41,532 nt of DNA from Flavobacterium bizetiae. GTDB lineage: Bacteria; Bacteroidota; Bacteroidia; Flavobacteriales; Flavobacteriaceae. Both the position numbers and the translations under genes were made by a program. Shown here piece after piece: positions 33,658-41,523 of the stretch (position 1 is its first letter; each line of letters opens with the position of its first letter). The DNA lies in the NCBI RefSeq assembly GCF_902804475.1, contig NZ_CADCSU010000015.1, positions 1-41,532 on the forward strand, given 5' to 3'. Below the pieces are notes generated by a model. That model did no database searches and was not told the origin of the DNA. It worked only from the letters and a program-made list of their open reading frames with translations.

Positions 33658-34203
33658 TTCTTCTTTAATGGTTTCCTGTTTTGCTTCAGAATCTTTAGCA
33701 TGATTATCTTTAAATTCTTCGTACCATTTTTCGATAGAAGGATAAACAAAAGCAGCTACTTTTTTTACAGGATTATAAAAAATAGATTTATCGAGCGTTT
33801 CTTTTTTGGCAAACGTTTCATTAAAGTTTATTTTCTCAAAAAGCGCAATAAAAATACTCAGAATCAGGATCGTTTTTAAAACTCTGAAAAAACCTCCGCC
33901 CAGTTTGTTGGCCCATCCCAGAAAAGCAAAATCAGCAATTCCCGTCAGGATTTTGGCCAGGAAATAAACACCAATAACCACCAGAATAAAAGTCAGGATA
34001 AAAGCCGTAACCTGTATCGTGTTCGGATTCCATGAAACGTGTTTCATGATCAGTTCCTTCATAAACGAAGAGAATTTAATCGCAATATAAATTCCCAACA
34101 ATAAAGAAATAAAAGAAGCGATCTCTACAAAAAGCCCGTTTTTAATTCCTTTGTATAAACTAAAAGCTAAGAGTGCTCCAAAAAGCATGTCTAAAAAACT
34201 CAT
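33655..34203 (-). CDS. CvpA-family inner-membrane protein
   Basis: A 182-residue protein with four predicted transmembrane segments (about 3-20, 26-48, 62-85 and 100-125) and a charged C-terminal tail (about 130-182). The opening MSFLDMLFGALLAFSLYKGI and the pattern GLFVEIASFISLLLGIYIA with LGGGFFRVLKTILIL are typical of the CvpA (colicin V production) family. The family is required for colicin V export in E. coli and linked to envelope integrity; the molecular role is not settled. A -7 box lies 24 bp upstream. The stop codon sits in the outer edge of a dispersed repeat, so the repeat may have trimmed or altered the last residues. Confidence 0.88.
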   Translation of the reverse strand: MSFLDMLFGALLAFSLYKGIKNGLFVEIASFISLLLGIYIAIKFSSFMKELIMKHVSWNPNTIQVTAFILTFILVVIGVYFLAKILTGIADFAFLGWANKLGGGFFRVLKTILILSIFIALFEKINFNETFAKKETLDKSIFYNPVKKVAAFVYPSIEKWYEEFKDNHAKDSEAKQETIKEE

Positions 34204-34226
34204 ATTTTCTGTGTTTTATTGAGGCG

Positions 34227-34254
34227 CAAATATAGGTCTTTTTTTAGGTTCAAA
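34227..34254 (-). promoter_or_regulatory. Probable promoter of the CvpA-family gene
   Basis: On the minus strand, TATATTTG (34227-34234) is a perfect TAnnTTTG box, with TTTG (34251-34254) upstream at a 16-nt spacer, slightly short. Confidence 0.55.
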
Positions 34255-34493
34255 GGTTCAGAGTTGCAAAGGTTCAAAGTTTTTTTAGCCCACGGATTAT
34301 ACGGATTTTAGCAGGTTGACACAAGTAAAATTAGTTGGCAGATTTAGACTAAGGCTTTTAAGTAAAGATCAGGAAGGGTTAACAGTAGAGAAAAAAAATC
34401 AGTGATAATCCGTTCAACCCGCTTAATCAATGAGTGATTTATTTAATAATGTATGAGAAATCTTTAATTTTAGGTCTTTGGATTTGAACTTCC

Positions 34494-34501
34494 TATCTTT
34501 G
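34494..34501 (+). promoter_or_regulatory. Probable promoter -7 box of the 34601 gene
   Basis: TATCTTTG matches TAnnTTTG exactly. The nearest upstream TTTG (34477-34480) is too close (13 nt), so the -33 box is uncertain. It would give a leader of about 95 nt. Confidence 0.5.
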
Positions 34502-34600
34502 CAATAATAATTTTAGAGCTGTGATAGTAGAAATTAAGTTTAAATAATCTTTAAATCGTTCTTCAATCTGAAATCTAAAATCTAAAATCCACAAATAAAA

Positions 34601-34957
34601 ATGTCCAGAGATACACAACTAAAAGAGCGATGGGAAAAGCTCGTCGATATACTATCTAATCAATTTTCGCAAGGCGAAGACTTAGATTTAGATGCCATAA
34701 TTTACCTAATTGGAGTTCAGGAACTCGGAAAAGTACACCGCGAATTCAAAAAAGATGAAAAATTAAACCTGATGCACATCGCCATTTGCCGATTATTAGA
34801 ACCATACGGTTTTTATGAATTCGATTTTTTTGATGCCGAAGGATGGCCACACTACAAAGTAAAAGAAGAATTACCTTCGCTAAAAGCCGGAGAACAATCG
34901 GTTTTAATGAAAGAAGCCATTGTAAACTATTTTTTAGAAAGAGAACTTATTGAATAG
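34601..34957 (+). CDS. Conserved hypothetical protein, 118 residues
   Basis: A soluble, acidic and mostly helical protein without signal peptide or membrane segment. It opens MSRDTQLKERWEKLVDILS and contains DLDAIIYLIGVQELGKVHREFKKDEKLNLMHIAICRLLEPYGFYEFD. I recognise it as the type of small conserved protein found in flavobacteria but know no function and no catalytic motif is visible. Codon use and a clear promoter box support it as a real gene. It lies upstream of pheS, separated by another small gene, on the same strand; a hairpin at 34971-35012 follows its stop. Confidence 0.75.
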   Translation: MSRDTQLKERWEKLVDILSNQFSQGEDLDLDAIIYLIGVQELGKVHREFKKDEKLNLMHIAICRLLEPYGFYEFDFFDAEGWPHYKVKEELPSLKAGEQSVLMKEAIVNYFLERELIE

Positions 34958-34970
34958 TTTTTTAGTTTAC

Positions 34971-35012
34971 AGTCACAGTCGCAGTTTTCAGTGCCAAACT
35001 GCGACTGTGACT
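34971..35012. repeat. AGTCnC-type palindrome (possible terminator)
   Basis: Perfect 17-bp arms AGTCACAGTCGCAGTTT (34971-34987) and AAACTGCGACTGTGACT (34996-35012) with an 8-nt loop. It lies 13 bp after the stop of the hypothetical gene. It is built of the same AGTCnC hexamers as the arrays at 37257-37322 and 37421-37452. Confidence 0.75.
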
Positions 35013-35041
35013 GAAAACTGCGACTTTAAATTAAGAAAAAA

Positions 35042-35569
35042 ATGTGCAGATACGCAATGGTTGCCTACAAACCACATTATGCTTGTTTTAATTGCCGAAA
35101 GACATTTAAAAGAAGATTGATGAACGACATACAAAGAGGCGAAAAGTCAGTTCAGGAAGCCAAATGTCCGGAGTGCGGTGAATTGATGGCGAGTATGGGA
35201 CTTGATTTTGAATCGCCAAAAAAAGACGATCTCAAAAAATGGGAACATATCAAAAGCCTATATTCCGTTGGTATTGCATTTCATTCCTGTGGTTGTAGCG
35301 GTCCGGGTTATATTCCTAATTCTAAAGAAAAGCTAATCGAATATTTTGAAGATTTAAAACAAAAATACTTTAAAAATATGGAGTTTTGGCGTTCCAGAAC
35401 AGAACCAACGAACAATACCGAGCGAGATAAAGAATGGAATAAAAACTGGGCGCAATTGAGTAATATAGCATCAAAACACCGAAAAGAAATTATTACCAAC
35501 CAGGAAGGAATCAGTTTTTGGCTTGAAAAAGTGAAACAAATAGAACATAAAATTAGTCTCATAAAATAG
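35042..35569 (+). CDS. Hypothetical protein with zinc-ribbon-like motif, 175 residues
   Basis: The N-terminus carries two CxxC knuckles, CFNC (15-18) and CPEC (42-45), as in a zinc ribbon, and a second Cys cluster HSCGCSGPGYIP (81-92). The C-terminal half (about 95-175) is charged and helical, possibly a coiled coil (KLIEYFEDLKQKYFKNMEFW). No signal peptide or membrane segment. Zinc binding is likely; a nucleic-acid or protein-binding role would be a guess. The gene lies 85 bp before pheS. The start codon at 35042 follows AAGAAAAAA, and the first ribbon lies close to the N-terminus, so a later start would destroy it. Confidence 0.7.
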   Translation: MCRYAMVAYKPHYACFNCRKTFKRRLMNDIQRGEKSVQEAKCPECGELMASMGLDFESPKKDDLKKWEHIKSLYSVGIAFHSCGCSGPGYIPNSKEKLIEYFEDLKQKYFKNMEFWRSRTEPTNNTERDKEWNKNWAQLSNIASKHRKEIITNQEGISFWLEKVKQIEHKISLIK

Positions 35570-35627
35570 ATTCTCGAATTTGAAAAGGAAACTTTGAATT
35601 TTAGACATCTACTTAGAACAAAATCCT

Positions 35628-35635
35628 TAAATTTG
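35628..35635 (+). promoter_or_regulatory. Probable pheS -7 box
   Basis: TAAATTTG is a perfect TAnnTTTG match, 19 bp before the pheS start, which implies a very short leader. The -33 region has only weak TTTA or TTAG matches. Confidence 0.5.
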
Positions 35636-35654
35636 CACCTTCAAAGTAAGATCG

Positions 35655-36674
35655 ATGATAGACAAGATAAAACAACATATAGAGGAAGCGAAAGCCTTTA
35701 ATGATAAAAATAAAGAATCGTTAGAGCAGTTCCGTATTAAATATTTAGGTAGTAAAGGGTTGTTGAAAGAACTTTTTTCAGAGTTCAAAAATATTCCAAA
35801 CGATCAGAAAAAAGATTTCGGACAAGTTATCAATACTTTAAAAGCTGTAGCTGAAGAAAAAGTTCGCGTTATTCAGGAAGAATTAGAAAGCAAACAGGAA
35901 GTAAAAGGAATGTTTGGCGATTTAACACGTGCTGCAGAACCGGTAATTATTGGTTCTCGTCACCCTATTTCGATCGTTAAAAATCAAATTATAGATATTT
36001 TTGCCAACATTGGTTTCAACGTTTCAGAAGGTCCGGAAATCGAAGACGACTGGCATAATTTTACCGCTTTGAACTTGCCAGAATACCATCCGGCTCGTGA
36101 TATGCAGGATACATTTTTCATTCAGACCAATCCTGATGTGTTGTTGCGTACGCATACATCATCTGTTCAGGTTCGTTATATGGAAAATCACAAACCGCCA
36201 ATTCGTACTATTTCTCCGGGACGTGTTTTCCGTAACGAAGCGATTTCATCTCGTTCTCACTGTATTTTCCACCAAATTGAAGGATTATACATTGACAAAG
36301 ACGTTTCTTTTGCCGATTTAAAACAAACTCTGCTTTATTTCACCAAAGAAATGTTCGGAAAATCTAAGATTCGTTTACGTCCATCATACTTTCCATTTAC
36401 AGAACCAAGTGCCGAAATTGATATCTATTGGGGTTTAAAAACCGAAACTGATTACCGTATCACAAAAGGAACAGGTTGGTTAGAAATTGGAGGTTGCGGA
36501 ATGGTAGATCCAAACGTTCTTAAAAATTGCGACATCAATCCGGACGAATTCAACGGTTTTGCTTTCGGAATGGGAGTAGAGCGTATTGCAATGCTTTTGT
36601 ATCAAATTGGCGATATCCGTATGTTTTACGAAAACGACGTTCGTTTCTTAGAGCAATTCAAAGCAAATATTTAG
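35655..36674 (+). CDS. pheS: Phenylalanyl-tRNA synthetase alpha subunit
   Basis: A 339-residue protein of normal length that, with PheT, charges tRNA-Phe in the cytoplasm. The N-terminal helical coiled-coil arm (about 1-85) is followed by the class II catalytic core. Motif 1 region is [17 protein letters not shown], motif 2 is [19 protein letters not shown] (about 189-207), and motif 3 is [13 protein letters not shown] near 305-317. The insertion PAEIDIYWG and GCGMVDP segments fit PheS. pheT is not adjacent, as is common in Bacteroidota. Own promoter and a downstream repeat suggest a single-gene transcript. Confidence 0.97.
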   Translation: MIDKIKQHIEEAKAFNDKNKESLEQFRIKYLGSKGLLKELFSEFKNIPNDQKKDFGQVINTLKAVAEEKVRVIQEELESKQEVKGMFGDLTRAAEPVIIGSRHPISIVKNQIIDIFANIGFNVSEGPEIEDDWHNFTALNLPEYHPARDMQDTFFIQTNPDVLLRTHTSSVQVRYMENHKPPIRTISPGRVFRNEAISSRSHCIFHQIEGLYIDKDVSFADLKQTLLYFTKEMFGKSKIRLRPSYFPFTEPSAEIDIYWGLKTETDYRITKGTGWLEIGGCGMVDPNVLKNCDINPDEFNGFAFGMGVERIAMLLYQIGDIRMFYENDVRFLEQFKANI

Positions 36675-36755
36675 GAGCTATTTCCTGCTGTGCGCTGTAT
36701 CTTTTGTTTTTTAAAGAAAAAAACAAAAGGATGCCGCTTCCATCAGGGCTAGGGC
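36674..36755. repeat. Dispersed palindromic element after pheS
   Basis: Begins at the pheS stop. A stem with arms CTTTTGTTTTT (702-712 of 36xxx) and AAAAACAAAAG (36719-36729) lies inside longer flanks GAGCTATTTCCTGCTGT and CCATCAGGGCTAGGGC. The flanks resemble a class of intergenic element I associate with flavobacteria. It may end pheS transcription. Confidence 0.6.
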
Positions 36756-36785
36756 TTTACGTTATAAATTACCTTTACAATAAAC

Positions 36786-36825
36786 AAACCTTTGTTGAAG
36801 CTTCAGGCTTTGATAAAGGTTTTTA
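36786..36825 (+). terminator. Possible hairpin terminator upstream of the 36839 gene
   Basis: Arms AAACCTTT (36786-36793) and AAAGGTTT (36815-36822) with a 21-nt partly paired loop, followed by TT. Weak; the T run continues into AAAATTT. Confidence 0.35.
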
Positions 36826-36838
36826 AAATTTAATAAAA

Positions 36839-37246
36839 ATGAAAGCAGATATAACAATCCCAGAAGTAGAAAACGTATTCATTGCCGCTGTTCAGGAATG
36901 GAGCGACGATTTTATGGAAAAAGTGTGGTACGCTTATCTTGTAAACGACAGCGACTTTGATCTTGACAGCGTTATGGTAGTCTCAAAAGCATTTGGAACT
37001 ATCGATGGCGAAATGAAAAAAACATCCGTTTTACGCCATGCCTTTGTCGAAGTTCCGGCAGTTTCGGTTGTAAAAATCGAAATGGTCGAAAAAAGTTTAC
37101 TGGTTTTAAACAACGAATTCATGGTAACTTTCTTCATCGATAATAAATTGTACGACAAGAAATTCACTTTCAAATCAAACCTAATCAACGAAAATGATAC
37201 CGAAGAAGTGCCTATTTTGTTTGTTGAAGGAGTGATGGTAAAGTAG
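36839..37246 (+). CDS. Conserved hypothetical protein, 135 residues
   Basis: A small soluble protein without signal peptide. It reads as an alternating beta-rich fold (VWYAYLVNDSDFDLDSVMVVSKAFGTIDG, FVEVPAVSVVKIEMV, FMVTFFIDNKLYDKKFTF). Phenylalanine, valine and acidic residues are abundant. I know no function and see no catalytic motif. It is complete, with an ATG preceded by an A-rich leader. It is followed at 11 bp by the AGTCTC hexamer array and then by a strong bidirectional terminator shared with the convergent cytochrome c peroxidase gene. Confidence 0.72.
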   Translation: MKADITIPEVENVFIAAVQEWSDDFMEKVWYAYLVNDSDFDLDSVMVVSKAFGTIDGEMKKTSVLRHAFVEVPAVSVVKIEMVEKSLLVLNNEFMVTFFIDNKLYDKKFTFKSNLINENDTEEVPILFVEGVMVK

Positions 37247-37256
37247 GCTAGTTTTT

Positions 37257-37322
37257 AGTCTCAGTCTCAGTCTCAGTCTCAGTCTCAGTCTCAGTCTCAG
37301 TCTCAGTCTCAGTCTCAGTCTC
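37257..37322. repeat. Hexanucleotide microsatellite (AGTCTC) x 11
   Basis: Eleven perfect tandem copies of AGTCTC, 66 bp, 11 bp after a stop codon. The preceding AGTTTTT and the unit type link it to the AGTCAC/AGTCGC elements at 34971 and 37421. It is outside coding sequence, and the strict perfection suggests active slippage. Confidence 0.95.
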
Positions 37323-37362
37323 AATTTTTATCAAGCTTATAAAGTTAGAATAATTTATAAAT

Positions 37363-37399
37363 AAAAAGAGTCCGGAAAATTATTTTCCGGACTCTTTTT
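37363..37399. terminator. Bidirectional terminator between convergent genes
   Basis: Perfect 17-bp arms AAAAAGAGTCCGGAAAA (37363-37379) and TTTTCCGGACTCTTTTT (37383-37399) with a 3-nt loop, giving U tracts on both strands. It serves the 36839 gene (plus) and the peroxidase operon (minus). Confidence 0.95.
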
Positions 37400-37420
37400 T
37401 TATTTTCAAGTACTCACATT

Positions 37421-37452
37421 AAAACTGAAAACTGTGACTGCGACTGAAAACT
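37421..37452. repeat. AGTCnC-type element, second dispersed copy
   Basis: On the minus strand reads AGTTTTCAGTCGCAGTCACAG followed by a second AGTTTTCAGT-like segment; that is the same parts as 34971-34990 in a different order. Ends 5 bp before the peroxidase stop codon. Confidence 0.65.
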
Positions 37453-37457
37453 AAACA

Positions 37458-38597
37458 CTATTGCGGTAACTCAGGCGGTCTCATTTTATAAGCGCCCGTA
37501 GACAAACTGCTAATAAAAGCTTCTAAAGCATCAACCTCTGATTGATTCAGTTTTAGTTTTTGAATCAATCTGGAAGTGGTTGGGAATAATGTGTCGTTTG
37601 CTTGACTTTCCTTTCTTTTAGGTTGAGGCATTCCGGCATTGTAAATGTTTAGAACGCCGCGTAAATTAGGGAATAAACCATTGTGCATATAAGGCGCGTT
37701 TTGAGCAACTCCTCTTAAAGATTGCGTTTTAAATTCGCCTACATTTTCTTTTTTTCCAGTGACATTATATCTTCCTAAATCCTCATATTCTCTTCCGTAA
37801 TAGGTTAGACCAATATTATGAAATTTATTATCAGAGAAATTAGCCGTATTATGGCAATTAATGCAACGCGCTTTGGTACGGAATAAGTGCAAACCTTCGA
37901 CTTCTTTATTGCTCAGTTGAGTTGAATCACCCGCCACAAATTTGTCGAAGCGGCTTTTCGGACTTATTAAAGTTCTTTCGAAAGTGGCAATGGCTTTTAG
38001 AATTTCGGTCTGAGTGAGTTTTTCTTTTCCAAAAGCTTTTTGAAAGTGAGTTCTGTAACCTTTTATTTTATTCAGCCTTTTTGTGGCAAGATCAATATGA
38101 AAGTTCATTTCTTTAGTATCTTTTATAGGAAAGCTTGCCTGATCTTCGAGCGTCGCCGCTCTTCCGTCCCAGAAGAAAACTTTTGCATAAGCGATATTCA
38201 TTAAACTAGGAGAATTTCTAATTCCTTGTAATCTTCCTTCTCCGTAAGAAACCCTTCTGGCATCGCCCCAGTTTAATTCCGGATCATGGCAATTGGCACA
38301 AGAAATTTGTCCTGATTTTGATAATCTAGGATCAAAAAATAGAATCTTACCCAAAGCTGCTTTCTCTTCGGTGTATTTGTTGTCTTCAGGAAATTCAGGT
38401 TGCCCCAGAGTTCCAATATCTTCAAAACCCTGTGCATAAACAAGAGAATCTACCTCTGGTTTTGGCCATTTTTGATAATCTCCGCTGCTGTACAATCTCT
38501 TTAATTGAGCGATAGAAAGCGTTGGATTAATTTTAGTATAAGAAACGATAATAAGTGATAGTACCATTACCCCAATGGCAATAAACTTTGTTTTCAT
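37458..38597 (-). CDS. Di-haem cytochrome c peroxidase (MauG/CcpA family)
   Basis: A 379-residue periplasmic protein with an N-terminal signal or anchor (MKTKFIAIGVMVLSLIIVSY). Two c-type haem sites are visible: CANCH at 100-104 and CINCH at 245-249. Family features include FFDPRLSKSGQISC, FFWDGRAATLEDQA and APYMHNGLFPNLRGVLNIYN. Such enzymes reduce hydrogen peroxide with electrons from cytochrome c, or act as MauG-like oxidases. I place the start at 38597 rather than an in-frame ATG at 38633, because the first 12 extra residues overlap the upstream gene and the signal sequence begins at the internal Met. With this start, 2 bp separate it from the upstream stop, so it is translationally linked to the barrel-protein gene. 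Confidence 0.93.
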   Translation of the reverse strand: MKTKFIAIGVMVLSLIIVSYTKINPTLSIAQLKRLYSSGDYQKWPKPEVDSLVYAQGFEDIGTLGQPEFPEDNKYTEEKAALGKILFFDPRLSKSGQISCANCHDPELNWGDARRVSYGEGRLQGIRNSPSLMNIAYAKVFFWDGRAATLEDQASFPIKDTKEMNFHIDLATKRLNKIKGYRTHFQKAFGKEKLTQTEILKAIATFERTLISPKSRFDKFVAGDSTQLSNKEVEGLHLFRTKARCINCHNTANFSDNKFHNIGLTYYGREYEDLGRYNVTGKKENVGEFKTQSLRGVAQNAPYMHNGLFPNLRGVLNIYNAGMPQPKRKESQANDTLFPTTSRLIQKLKLNQSEVDALEAFISSLSTGAYKMRPPELPQ

Positions 38598-38599
38598 TT

Positions 38600-40201
38600 T
38601 TAGTAATTTAATTGTACACCACACTGAATCCAATAAGTAGTATTCGTATTGATAATGGCGTTGTAGTCATTTTGTTTTTTTAGTGCTAGTTTTTCTTTAA
38701 AGTTGGTAAAGAAAACTACTGTTTTGTTGTTTTTTACCGGATAACTGTATTCTAATCGTATTGCCGGCGCAAAATAATTAGTTGTACTCACTACATAATC
38801 ATGAATGATAACGTCGTTGAAAAAAGTGCTATTAGTGCCGCCAGAAGTATCATAATAATCTAGTTTAGATGACGGCAATGGAAAATACATATTAAAGCTT
38901 ACTGTTGTATTTAGCTTGCTTTTATCAAATGAAAAATCACGACTTGCGAATATGCCTGTATTTAGCGAGTTGATTTCGAGATCAGTGGTTGCCATGACAT
39001 CATGATATTCGTTTTGTTGGTAAAGCATATCAAATCCAAGTAAATAATCTATATGTGAACCTGTTTTTTTTGATAGTGAAGTTAACCAGCTAATTGCATT
39101 TAATTTGTTCTTGTAGTTATAGCCATTATTTTTTACATCAAAATTTTTACCATCGCTCATGTCGTATTTAAAAGTTGATTTTAACTCTTTTTTACCCCAT
39201 TGGTGCAATGCAAATAATTCGGCGTGATTAGTTGTAGTTTCAATTTTTAGTCTTAGATTATCTTCATTGTCAAAAACATCGGAATAAAAATTATTATTTG
39301 CTTTTTGGTTATAATATAAAGCCGTGAAACGAGTATTGTTATTGCTAAAGTTATAACCGAAACCAATTTTGTTTTGATTCTCCTTGTAAAGAAATCGTGT
39401 ACTATTGTAATAATTAGATTTGAAATAATTGATAATTCTGCCATAACCTGTATTGAATCGTAGATAAGTTTCAGGTTTTACTTCAACATTAGAATGATCA
39501 TCTTTATATCGATATGAAAAATCTTTGTCTGAGCGTGTATAATTGGCAAAAGCAAAAATTTTATGATTTTCTTTTAGGTCGTATCCCAGTTGTATTTCAC
39601 CACCAATTTTTCTCGAAATAATTTGCGGTCTCGGATCTAAATTTCGACTGTATTTTGCTACTTCATAACCTAACTTTGAGGCAAAAGATATTTTACGCGT
39701 GAGCTGTTTAGAAAGACCTCCGTTGACTACATATTGCTGGTTGGTCCAGTTTGCTTTTCTCGGAACAAAAAAATAATGAGGCATAATAACTTCCTGTTCT
39801 TCTGAACGATCATCAGAAAGTACCCATCCTAAATCCTTTTCATCTATTTTTTTTAGAGATAAATTCCCAAATAATTTCCATTTCGAAGTTGTTGTATAAT
39901 AACCTTGAGCTAAAAACTGATAGGTGTTTATTTCATTTGCAATTTGTTTTCGGGCAAATTCATTTTTTTGATATTCGTATGAGACTTCAGTAAACGTAAA
40001 ATCTTTAATATACTGTTTGGTGTAATTAACAGGATATTTAAAAATTTGATTTTTAATCTGCGAATCAATAATATGATTGGTTACAATGATACTGTCTTGT
40101 GCTTGTAAAGAAGAGATAGGAAAAATAGAAAAAAGAAGTAACGCCCAGTATTTCCGGGCATTACTCATAGTATTGTAAATTTTGATATTTTCGATTTTCA
40201 T
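38600..40201 (-). CDS. Outer-membrane beta-barrel protein (DUF6850-like), peroxidase operon
   Basis: A 533-residue protein with a signal peptide (cleavage after SLQAQ). The rest is made of alternating amphipathic strands with Tyr/Asn-rich turns (YLRFNTGYGRIINYFKSNYYNSTRFLYK, HKIFAFANYTRSDKDFSYRY), ending WIQCGVQLNY, the pattern of an outer-membrane barrel. No plug or TonB box is visible, so it is not a TonB-dependent receptor. DUF6850 is my best match from memory. Start: the ATG at 40201 gives a 36-residue leader; a second in-frame ATG at 40168 (MSNARKYWALLLF) gives a more usual signal peptide. The gene is 11 bp after the lipoprotein gene and 2 bp before the peroxidase start. Confidence 0.75.
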   Translation of the reverse strand: MKIENIKIYNTMSNARKYWALLLFSIFPISSLQAQDSIIVTNHIIDSQIKNQIFKYPVNYTKQYIKDFTFTEVSYEYQKNEFARKQIANEINTYQFLAQGYYTTTSKWKLFGNLSLKKIDEKDLGWVLSDDRSEEQEVIMPHYFFVPRKANWTNQQYVVNGGLSKQLTRKISFASKLGYEVAKYSRNLDPRPQIISRKIGGEIQLGYDLKENHKIFAFANYTRSDKDFSYRYKDDHSNVEVKPETYLRFNTGYGRIINYFKSNYYNSTRFLYKENQNKIGFGYNFSNNNTRFTALYYNQKANNNFYSDVFDNEDNLRLKIETTTNHAELFALHQWGKKELKSTFKYDMSDGKNFDVKNNGYNYKNKLNAISWLTSLSKKTGSHIDYLLGFDMLYQQNEYHDVMATTDLEINSLNTGIFASRDFSFDKSKLNTTVSFNMYFPLPSSKLDYYDTSGGTNSTFFNDVIIHDYVVSTTNYFAPAIRLEYSYPVKNNKTVVFFTNFKEKLALKKQNDYNAIINTNTTYWIQCGVQLNY

Positions 40202-40212
40202 TAATGAAAATT

Positions 40213-41523
40213 TTAGTTGAATCCTCTAGGGTTTGCGGTTATTTCAACAAAGTCATTAGTTGAATTATTAGTATCCTGTAATATGATTCTTCCTGCAATC
40301 GTAGTTTTTGTCCTTCTTATTACTGATTTTGAAGAATAGTTTCCAGAAGGCAAATAAGTATTTCCTCCATCAATTTGTGCTTGTAACTTTTTAGGAATTA
40401 ATCCTGATCCTAAATCCTTTGTAGTATCAACACCATCGATAAGAACCGAGTTAGGAATTTGAAGAAATAAATTTTTGTCTCCTTTAGGATTTTTATATTT
40501 TTTCAGCGCTGCAAATTCTGCATCGGTCATTTTAAAAATAGCATAAGCCTGTCTTCCATTAGCATCTAATATCATATCATTATTACTGTTTCCCCAGTAG
40601 GCAATCTCTACATCCGGAACAGCTGGATTTTGAATGTCATATTGATATAAATCACCTGAAAAAGTACCTAAGAATGATTCAAAATCTGCGTTGCTTAAAT
40701 CTACAGTCAATTCAGGATTTAAAATACTTACGGCTTTTCCGTTATTGTCAATGTAGTTAGATTTATGGTTAATTGCATTTTGAGCAATAACAATACTTTT
40801 ACCCGGTTGTACAGGATATTGAGTGCCATTTCCTGGGATTTTTATAATATTAATTCCGTAAACATAATTAGTATTTGCACTATTACCTTCCGTCATTCCT
40901 TCTGCTTTGCTCCAGTCAAACTGCCCATTAGCCAAAGAATAAGCTGCTACTGTTGTTGTTGTAGATCCTGTAAGTTGAGCCATGTACAAACCATCTGCAT
41001 ATTGAACGGTATTAGAGTTATTATAAATTTCTATAAATTGATCTCTAAAAGTAGCTCCCTTTTTTGTGTCAGATCCACCGTAGTAAATTTGTTTAAGCAC
41101 AAAGTCACCTACTTTTGAGGTTTTCATTATTAAAGTTACAGGAGTAGTTTCTGTGTTTACTGTTATATTACTTTGAGAAGCATTAAAGTTAATTTCAGTC
41201 TCCGATGGCGTATAACCAAAGGTTTCTGTGAATTCTGCCGACTGCATTACTTTTGTCGCTGAAACAGAATAGTTACCTGGTAAAATTTGGTTGAATTGTG
41301 CCGTTCCGTTGTCGTCTGATTGAACAGTATATTTGTTTCCTGTTTCGCTATTTACAATAGTTACATCAGATTTTTTTGTTATAATGTTATTGAATGTTTC
41401 ATCGTATTTAATAGAAACACTAAAGTTTACTGGTTTTAAGGCTTCATTTTCATCGTTATTGCTGCAGGATTGTATTAGTAATCCTAAAAGAAATGTTATA
41501 GTAATAAGAAGAGTTTTTTTCAT
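40213..41523 (-). CDS. DUF4876-like surface lipoprotein
   Basis: A 436-residue lipoprotein (LLIQSC, Cys20, followed by the acidic stretch SNNDENE that suggests surface exposure). The first part (about 30-125) is a carboxypeptidase-regulatory/SpaA-like beta domain (DVTIVNSETGNKYTVQSDDN, NQILPGNYSVSATK). The second part (about 145-436) has FRDQFIEIYNNSNTVQYADG, like lamin-tail-type domains. The whole fits DUF4876 as I remember it. Function unknown. It is the first visible gene of a three-gene operon with the barrel protein and peroxidase. The window ends 9 bp upstream of its start, so a promoter or further operon genes would lie outside. Confidence 0.75.
   Translation of the reverse strand: MKKTLLITITFLLGLLIQSCSNNDENEALKPVNFSVSIKYDETFNNIITKKSDVTIVNSETGNKYTVQSDDNGTAQFNQILPGNYSVSATKVMQSAEFTETFGYTPSETEINFNASQSNITVNTETTPVTLIMKTSKVGDFVLKQIYYGGSDTKKGATFRDQFIEIYNNSNTVQYADGLYMAQLTGSTTTTVAAYSLANGQFDWSKAEGMTEGNSANTNYVYGINIIKIPGNGTQYPVQPGKSIVIAQNAINHKSNYIDNNGKAVSILNPELTVDLSNADFESFLGTFSGDLYQYDIQNPAVPDVEIAYWGNSNNDMILDANGRQAYAIFKMTDAEFAALKKYKNPKGDKNLFLQIPNSVLIDGVDTTKDLGSGLIPKKLQAQIDGGNTYLPSGNYSSKSVIRRTKTTIAGRIILQDTNNSTNDFVEITANPRGFN

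Larger units (their letters stand above)
34204..34600. other. Divergent gap between the CvpA-family gene and a hypothetical gene
   Basis: A 397-bp gap without a gene. It has the short repeated phrase GGTTCAAA near 34247-34279 (three related copies) and a loose inverted pair around ATTATACGGATT and GATAATCCGTT. Promoter boxes for both flanking genes are listed separately. Confidence 0.5.

Noticed and set aside
33354..33749. 131-codon minus-strand open frame
   Set aside because: It runs through both copies of the 141-bp repeat and into the CvpA gene in another frame; the protein repeats itself and has no independent support.
37257..37322. Possible CRISPR-like or clustered repeat array
   Set aside because: The units are 6 bp, contiguous and without spacers; it is a microsatellite.
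38598..38633. N-terminal extension of the cytochrome c peroxidase (MDSVWCTIKLLK)
   Set aside because: It overlaps the upstream gene, and the signal peptide begins at the next Met (38597).
40765..41118. 117-codon plus-strand frame, Cys/Ser/Ile rich
   Set aside because: Antisense shadow of the DUF4876-like lipoprotein gene; no start context and no domain.
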